This document shows positions 34,001 to 43,000 of a DNA stretch of 64,000 nt, piece by piece (position 1 is the first letter of the stretch; the number at the start of each line of letters is the position of its first letter). Origin of the DNA: Hondaea fermentalgiana (Eukaryota > Sar > Bigyra > Thraustochytrida > Thraustochytriidae); assembly GCA_014084085.1 (NCBI GenBank), contig NPFB01000013.1:6687-70686 (forward strand), read 5' to 3'. A program made the position numbers and the translations under genes. Under the pieces are notes generated by a model. It saw only the letters and a list, made by a program, of their open reading frames with translations, was not told where the DNA came from and did no database searches.

Positions 34001-37000
34001 CGCCTTTGCTGAGGTCTATGTCAGTGTTGTTGCCAAAGCATGCGGAACGACAAAGTTGGAAGCGCGCAAGGTCTTTGTCTTCCCCGAGGAAACAAATAAG
34101 GTCGCTGGCGTCCTTGAAGCGCACATCTTCAGTTCGCAAGGCCAAGAACACTTAGAGGCCAAGGCGTCAATGATGATCACCGACAAGGTTGACGTGCGGG
34201 TAGCCTCCGGCGCCACAGATACAGAAGATCTTGAACTTGTGATCTCTTGCGAGAGCGGTCGTTTTTCAATTGAAGGTCTTTGCAGCGCGGCTGTGAACAT
34301 TCAAGGCCTCAGAAGCAACCGTATCCTTCTCTCCCTTCCGGCTGGACACCCCATTCAATTGGCTCACTGCGTTTCGAAGGTAAAATACACCGCAGGCACC
34401 GACTCAGACACGATTTCAGCTTTTGTCAATGGCAAAGACGAGTCGCTATTTGCTATCTCCGTGGAGATCGTTACTGCGGAACCAGTGTGGTCACTTTCAG
34501 GCCTTGGCGCCGAGAGCAACGCGGCTACTCTGACAGCAGCCTCGTTGTCCTCGGGATCGATCGATCTCTCTGCGGCATTTGGTCACTTCGCACTTACCCG
34601 AGATCGCGGTGAACCAACTTCAGCGCTCATGTCCGTAACTTTCGCTGCAGCGCGGAACAGTGCCCGAGTACTTTGGAATAATCAGAGCGAGATCCACGGT
34701 GTGGTGGCGACGGAAACGATTGACGGAGGAGTCCTCATTCAAGGTTCGCAGCCTCAAGTGATCCAAGCTCTTGCAACCCATGCGCCGCTGTTCTACGAGC
34801 CGCCCCAATCGTCATGGTGTGGTCGAGAACGTATTCGCGTTAATGTGGATGGGGTTTCTGTTCGGGCACTCCAGCTCGAGATCCTTTGCGAAGGGCCGGA
34901 AAGTAGACCCACGTGGTCAGACCAGGTCTCGTTGGCGATTCACGGCTTCGAAGATCGCAAATTGGACTTTGGTGTTGCGTCCGGACTTCAAGTTGTTGAT
35001 ACAGCCTCGCAGTTACATGGATGTAACAATGAAGCGTGGCTCGTCCGTGTTCAATTGAGCACGATAGATGGACTTTCGACTCAATTCACCATGCCCAAGA
35101 GCGTTCCGGGGGTTCGTTCGGAGCTCGGTGAAAGCGCTGACTTTGTTGGCTGCGTTTCGGATGTAAATGCTGCTCTCCGTGCTCTGGTCATTGCGCCGGA
35201 AACCGACACGTTCGGTAATGCATCGCTGCAGTGCTCTGTCTCACGACTTGCGAGTACCGATGAGGATCGTGTGGAGTTGCGCATAGAATTCGAAGCGGTT
35301 CACGATGGTCCGCGAATTCGGCATATTCTCCCGAACCACACTCTGCAGGTAATGGAAGGTGAGACCCTGGTTCTTGGAGGTTTTTACATTCAGGATGCAG
35401 ATGCAGCATCGTCCTCGCAAGATGCTTACGAGGTAACTCTTCGCGTTCCGACGGGTACAATTTATGCGGGAAGCCCTGCAGAAGAGCGAAACATTCGAAT
35501 CACTCGCTCTGACAGCGGCGACGTAATCTTGCGAGGCCTTCTCTCCGAGCTTAATCTGGAGCTCAAGAGAGTCCTCTACACCGCCTCAAGCCGTTTCACC
35601 GGGACGCTCAATCTAGAGGCAAGTGTTCAGGACAAACATGAGCATCGTTCTGTGTCCACGATTTCGGTGACAGTGGCGGGAGTCGGTCCAGGCATTTCTC
35701 TCCGCCGACTGCAGGCTGATGTTCTAACTTCCGCGCCGACCCTGGTGCCAAGCTCGAGCGTCAGTCTCGCTGGCGTTGTGGCCCTCGAGGACGACCTGCG
35801 AGCTCCGGAGTTTGCGCAGCTCACCGTCACCGCCGATCCCGCAGGCGCGCAACCAGAAGTCCAACAGATTGTCGTTCGAAGACCCGTGTTCTCCGATGTC
35901 CATCTCGTTCGCTTGGCAGCGACCCAAAATGAAGCCGCCGCTCCCGCGACTTTTAAGCTCTCCTACGATGGCGAGACGACAGGAGATATTGATCGCGCAG
36001 CCCTTGATTCAGTTTCAAAAGAACTTGGATCAAGCCTTGGGGCATCAATGGAGTCCATGCTGGCCGCGCTCGGCACGGTGGACCAGGTCGAGGTGTCGAG
36101 AACGAAGCTCGGAGCCTATGGATTAGAGTGGGCCGTTACCTTCTTCCGAACTTCGCCTGGGCCTGCGCTTGTTTTGGAGAGCGAAAACGATCCATCGAAC
36201 GCGATCGATGTGACCATCTCAAGGACTGGAGGTGTCGATGAATTGGAGCTCGAAGGCAACTTTACTCTGCAGCTGGGCTCAAGGGTCTCGACTTCACTTT
36301 CGTTCGACTCGCCCGCTGTCTTCATCCAGCGCGCCTTGGAAGCACTGCCAACTGTCCATCTCGTGCATGTTGACGAGCAAGCGCTCCTTACAAGTGAGGA
36401 CGCAGAAGTTTTCAACGCATGGACCGTGACTTTTGTTCGTCCTGCTGGGGATATTCCCTTGCTCAAAGCGCTCGTGCTTAACAGCACGGTGCCTGAGGTC
36501 CGTGTAGAAATCTCGGAAATTACCAAAGGTCAAGGCGTTGCCGCGGTGCAGAGAGTGATTACGAGCGCGCGCCATCAGAACATGGTTCTTGCTTTGCGTA
36601 GCACCGCGGTCATGGGCCCAGTGGAAGGTAGCTTTAAACTCGCGCTCGACCTCCGTAGTCTCGGGGGCAGTCGCGTTGTGTCTAATGTGGTGGATCACGC
36701 AGCGGTGGCTACGATCGCGGAGGAGCGCGTGCACAGCGCGCGTGGGTCTCGCCCTGGCGACAGTATTGAGTCCGTTGTGAACGCAATGCTTCAGAAGGCC
36801 TCGCAAGGACTGGAAGCTCACTTCGAATCCTTTGATTCCACTGCTATGTACGTTTCCGTGAGTCGAAACGACCAGATTTGCGAGCACGATTGCAAACTAT
36901 TTTCCGAAGAGTATCCGGCCGGTCCCCTGTGTACTTTCGACTCTGCCTGTGACGTTTGTGTGGGACTCTGTTCAGAGGCCCAAGACAAACGATGCTTTCA

Positions 37001-40000
37001 AGATTCGCACTGTCTCGGATCGTGCCTGCTTCCTGCAACTGGGAAAATCGGGGAATGCTTGTCCTCTGGTAATCCATGCGCAACAAATGATGACTGCTTG
37101 TCTTCGGGCGCGTGTGACGCATCGAATTGCGTAGCAAACGCGGACGGTGCCTTTACATGGTTTATCGAGTTCCACAATGCTCCGAGCTCCCTCCCACTGC
37201 TCGAGATTGAGGAAAGCCATCTCGTCGCTGTGGACACCCCTGATCTATACATTGGACTTTTGCAGGCTCGAAAGGCGTCCCCAGTCCCAGAAGTGGCAGC
37301 AAACCAAGTGAGCGGTAGTCTCGCACTCGATGGCATCACCTTTACGCACGCGGCTGACACCGACATTACTCTTCCCCAGATATTGTCTTTCGCATCGGGC
37401 CCGGACCTCGAAGCTGGCCTCGTTCTTTATCTCATTGATCTTGGCCGTGCTGCAAGTGGTCTTCCGTTTCCCATTGACGTGAATGGCTCCCTGCTCGAGG
37501 GCCAAGGCGTGCACGTGGATTCGGCGCTCAAGTTCCCGTGGTCGCGTGTAAAGAGCGAGCCTGAATTGCAGTTAGACGTTGAAACAACGGGTGTAAGCTG
37601 GGTCGAGTACATGGCCCGGAACGAGATTCGGTTTCAGGGCACTGTGCCAGAGCTCAATGACGTCTTGCAGCAGTCCGTGAAAGGCCTTCGTGTAAGCGGG
37701 CATCGCGGCTGGCACGGGCGTGCACTAATCAATTTTGAAGCCACAGCTCTGACGTCAGATGACGAATTGGGTTTGCACGAGAGTGTCCTCGTCGACGTGG
37801 CGCCCAGAACCCCTGAAGTCCGACTGCAACTGGCGTCGTCAGTTCGTTCCCTGCGCGAAGACCTGGACATCTATGTCTTTGGATCAAAACCTGGGCAAAT
37901 TGAGGCGATCGTTTTTGGCGATGAGGACATCCCGCTTCGGTTGTCGGTGCAAGTCTCGGTAGGCTTTGTTTGGATTCTTCCGGAATATCGACTTCTCCAC
38001 AGAAGTATTGCAGAGGCAAAAGAGCGTCCCGCTTGGTCTCAACCAGAATCTTCGCTCGTCTTCAAGGGCACCCTTACGGAAGTGCGCAGCGCTCTGGCCC
38101 ACCTTCAGTACCGCAGCGCTACCTTGGGCGTTACTGAGCTGAAGCTGGATATTTCGGCCGATCTCACGCAAGGTCTCGGGCACAACTCGTCCTTGGCAGA
38201 GATTCCAGCTATTTCGAGGACAGTGTTTCTGAACGTTCGGCCTCTCGATCAACCCTTGCTCTTTGTCAATGGCACTCTGCATCGTGATATAAGCGTCTCC
38301 GAGTCAGAAAGTGTCAACTTGCTTTCTGAGGTCCGGCTCGTCTCCGAAGAACCTTTGCGCGAGACGGTGGAGGCCACGCTCGAAGTGCAGAGAGGTAAAT
38401 TGACTCTGGCGTTGCGCGACGAATGGAATGGTCAGGACGAAGTTGCTGTCAGTGAGGACGGCAAAATGCTGCGTGTACGCTCCACTCGCGAGGGTCTCAA
38501 TCAACAGATTTTCCCGTACGTCTTGTATCGTGCGGCACGCACGCATTACACGGGCGAAGATATAGGTATTCTGACGGTGACGAGCGCTGCGACGCAACGT
38601 CTGGCGAGCCTGACAGTACGGATCAGCATCACTGAAACAGACGACCCACTACAAATCGTCTCTCAAAGCCCAACGGAGCCGCTCCGCATCCTCGAAGATC
38701 AGCCGCTTCCGCTCGAGGGGCTTTTCCATATCACCGATGTTGATCAGGTCCCGCAAGGTGAGCTTCGTGACGAGAACATTACGTTGGAGCTGCGGACATT
38801 CGCCCGACACGTCGACATGCAGCAGGCCATTCGCACGACTGCAGACGGAGGCGTGCTCAACGGGCACTTTAAGGTTTCGATTGACTTGACTCCGTGGGGC
38901 GGCACAGTCGTAGAGTCAGAGCGCATCGCCGCGAACGCAGTGCCATCGATTACGAGCGAGCGTACAACGCACGCTACAGGTACGGGTCGAGGCGAGTCGG
39001 TCGAGGCGAAAATCAACGCATTGCTCGCTCAAGCTCAGAACGGATCAATTCTAACAGAGCAAATCACAGTCTCCGTATCTCAGACGGATGAAGTGTGCTC
39101 CTACGAATGCAAATCCGTTCTTGCAGCGTACGATTCAAGCTCCTTGCTCTGCTCGAAAAGTGCACATTGCGATCTTTGCGTTGGCCACTGCCAGGGTGGC
39201 ACCGTTCACCGCTGTTCTTCGGACGCGGACTGTGATGAAGGCACTGGATCATGTTTGTTCAGTAGAGGCGAGTGCCTCTCTGATGGCTCTCCATGCTCAT
39301 CGCACGTTTCTTGTCAAGAAGCAGGAGAATGCATCGCTTCGGGGTGCGCGGCCAACACCGTTGGCGGGAACACTTGGACTATCACCTTTTCGAAGGCACC
39401 ATGGGACTTGCCCATGCTCTTCATTTCCGAGGAGAGATTCTTTGGCGCAACGAATGCTCGAGTCGCATGCGATGTCATCATCAATCGGACTCCCGCGCGT
39501 CCTGTGCAGGAATCCAATCGGTTGGGAGGCTCATTCCGTATTAATGACAAAGTACTGTCGTACAACGCAAGCGCAAAAGAGGTACAAACTGTCTTTGAAG
39601 AGCTCGCGGACCTTGCGTTGGTACGTAATGCGACACTACACGGGCCGCACGCCGCACCTGTGCCAGTAGGTAGGTCCTTTGTCGAAATTGTTGAGCGGGA
39701 AGGTCCATCGTTGGAAGATGGCTACGTTTGGACTATTCGCATGACAGCGGCGGCGCAAGCTTTTGCATCAAGCCTGATTGTCGACAGTGCTCTATTAGAA
39801 GGTCTCGAACCTGAAGCTTCGCTGCGTTTCGTGGGAGAGAATGTAACACCAATAACGGGAGCACACGTTCACATTGAGAGCAAGCACGGTGTCGTCGGTG
39901 TGCGCGGCACCGGGCGCCAAAACGCCGTGGAGAATTACAGCGTTCAACTCGCTGATTCCTCCTTGCTTGAGGAATATCTGGACAGCCTGGTCTTTCTTCC

Positions 40001-43000
40001 TGATCAGAATTGGAACTCAGAGGCAGGTCGAGACTTTGCCTCTGTTCGAGTTGAAGTCCTGAAAGATGACGATTTGGAAGGAAGAGCACGTGCTGCAACG
40101 CAGCTCGTCCATGTTGCTGCTGTGAATGATGGCCCAGTTCTACATGTTCCAGGGCAGGTGCTCGACGAGAATGATCTGACTGCAGACCAAGTGAGTGGTC
40201 GTCTGCTTTCGGTGAACGATTACTCTGTTCGCGAGGGCTCAACAGAGCGAATTGCGGGTCTATCTATTCGTGATGTCGATGCTGGTGCAAAAGCAATTTA
40301 TATCGAACTTTTAGCGACGAACGGAACGCTTTCATTGGCAGCAGAAGTGGCTTTGCAAAACTTTCAGCAAATGAACGCAAGCTCGATGTCCTGGACAGGT
40401 TCTGTAAGCGCTATCAACTACGCCTTCCAGCAGCTTTTGTTTACGAGCGAGAATATGTTCGGAAACGGTGGAAATGCATCTGTTCACATTATCGCAACGG
40501 ATGGTGGCCATAATGGGGATGATGGCAGTATTGGAAGCGACAGTGTCACTGTGCCGCTTCTTGTTGTCGCCAACGACGATGCCCCCGAACTCGAACTTCC
40601 TGTGAATAGGCATGCATGGTACTGCAGAGAGGACGACAGTCTTGCGCTTCCTGGTCTTCTTATTCGCTACGATAACTACCCAGAGCATGAAAGTGTGCAA
40701 CTCGAAGCCTACGCTAGCCACGGAGTTGTCCAAGTGCCAGTAGTTTTCGCAAACGTTTCGATGAGCTCACTTCCGGATCAGGGTCTTTTTCTCGAAGGTA
40801 CCGTCGCTGCTGTCAACGGAGCTCTCGCAGAGGCAATTTACACACCGAACGCGGATTACTCGTCGACACAGACGCAGCAACCAGATGAGATTACCTTTAC
40901 GTTGCGAAGCGTGCGCGGAGACATAGTCTATAACTCAGCCTCTGTATACGTGGAAGCTGTCAACGACGAGCCATTCTTGTCTGTTCCAGGCGCCACGGTC
41001 GAGTACGATGGCGCTGGTCGTTACGTAACGACAGCTACACCGACTCTGACAACCGCAGAGGATCATTCTCTGATGATGCCAGCCATGACTGTTATAGACG
41101 CTGACGGGGACTTTGAGGTGATCCATCTGACCTTTTCATGCCAATATGGCTCGCTGCGCTTGGCTCACACGGCCGCCGAGTTGAGTATTGAAGTTTCAGC
41201 CGAGTCCTCAACACTATGGGTGAGTGGACAGCTTGGACGAGTAAACAAAGCATTGGGCGAAGCGCAAGATGCTGGCGTCGTCTACACGCCAACACGTGAC
41301 TGGTCGGGAATCGATGTGGTGATCATATCTGTGCAGGATGCCGCCGGTAGCACCGATATGGTGACGTTGACAATTGTGGTCGAGGCGGTCAATGACGCTC
41401 CCGTGTGGCAGCTCCCAGATCCAGCCACCTTGCGTGTCGACGAGGACGGCGCTCTGGCGCTGTCAACAGTGCGTGTGCTCGACGTGGATGTAGATGCCGC
41501 GGATCCGTTCCTCGTTCGTATCGAGCCGGTTCACGGTATGGTATCTGTGCTGAACGAGGCAAAGTCGCGGTCAGTTGTCCTAAACTCCACGCTGTCCCTT
41601 GTAAATCAAGCACTCTCGTCGCTTTTGTTCTATCCGGCATCGCATGCCCACGCGTTGGATGACGAGGCTGAAGCAGAGGCTATTCATTTCATCGCGGACG
41701 ACTTTGGTAGCGTGGGTAGCGGCGGGCCGCGTACGAAGGAGAGCGTTCTGCCGATTGTCAACATCATTCCGTGGACAGACCCCCCGCGAATTGAGGTCCC
41801 CGGTGCAGTCTATGCAAACGAGACAACCTGTCAAAAGAGCACGCGCAGGTCCTGGCCGCGACGTGTGGAGGACGTATCACTCTTTGACATTTGCGGGGCG
41901 ATCATTGACGTAGCGCCCATCGAGGCTTTAGAAGACGGGGACGTGCGCATCACGGGTATTCATGTGCAGGACAGCGATCTGGACGTTGCTTTGACTTCGC
42001 GCAGGCTTCGTGTGGAGCTTACCGTCTCGAATGGCCGTCTCCATGTGTCACCTCGCGGCGCCGCAAATTTCGTCACGGGAAGTGATGGAAGACTAGTGGA
42101 GTTCTTTGGGTCCCCGAACGAGTGCAATCTGATTCTAGATTCAATCGTGTATCGGCCAGACCTGCATTGGTATGGCCTGGATTACCTTCGCATCGTGGCA
42201 GAAGACTCTACCGAGATGAACAGCGGTGTAATGGGTGTCGCCTCGCTTCGTGACGAGCAGATGATTCCACTCCACATTCTGCCGGTGCAGGATGTACCCC
42301 AGTTCACAGGCGAGCTCACGCAAGCTTACAGTGGCCCAGCCATGCTGACAACGAGCGAGGATCAACCGTTGTTCCTGGCCGGTCCGCATCGGGAGCTGAG
42401 TCTTGTGCATGCGGATGGAGACAAGGTGGAGGTAGCCTTTATCGGCATTGCACGCCATGGAACCATGTCGCTGGATCCAGATGATTTCGTGGAGGTAAAG
42501 TATCTGGAAAACCTGACGCAAGGCGTTGGCGCGGCGGCAAAAGGTCAGGTCGAGGTACTCGCCTTTACAGCGAGTGTGAGTACCGTTCGGGAGGCTATCA
42601 GGCACATCATTTACGTCCCGGAGGAGAACTGGTCAGGCGTTGAAGATATTACAATGATCAGTGCAAATCTGGAAGACCTGACAACCGACCAGGTTCGCTT
42701 AGGGGACGATTTCCTTGGCATCCTCTCTTCACGCGTTGCCGAGGCCACGGGTAGCCGGGGCATCGACGTTGTGGACGATCGGTACTCCTCAGTGGTGATT
42801 CACATCACAGTTCGTGCTACAAACGACGCGCCGAGCGTTGGTCTTCGATCTGACGCGCACAGCGGTCATTGGATTTGTGAAGAGGACGCACAAGTCAATC
42901 TCGAGGGCATTATTGTCGACGATGTTGACGGAGACGCCGTACAAGTGACGTTGTGGGCAGAGCACGGCAAGCCTGACATTTCTGATCTGGATGTGACTTC

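Larger units (their letters stand above)
28950..39750 (+). repeat. Dispersed GxFxL...WxVxF modules within the giant CDS
   Basis: A second repeat family, distinct from the CSPG-type units, starts with GSFRVSW (about 28956), GAFRLGF (about 29250), GSFVLAIE (about 30466), TFKLSYDG (about 35947), GNFTLQLG (about 36253), GSFKLALD (about 36628), GHFKVSID (about 38863) and GSFRIND (about 39528). Most are followed by a Trp/Tyr-x-Val/Ile-x-Phe strand such as TWLVTF, WAVTFF, TWFIEF or TWTITF. Spacing is usually 80-110 residues and is longer where a Cys-rich insert intervenes. Confidence 0.7.
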
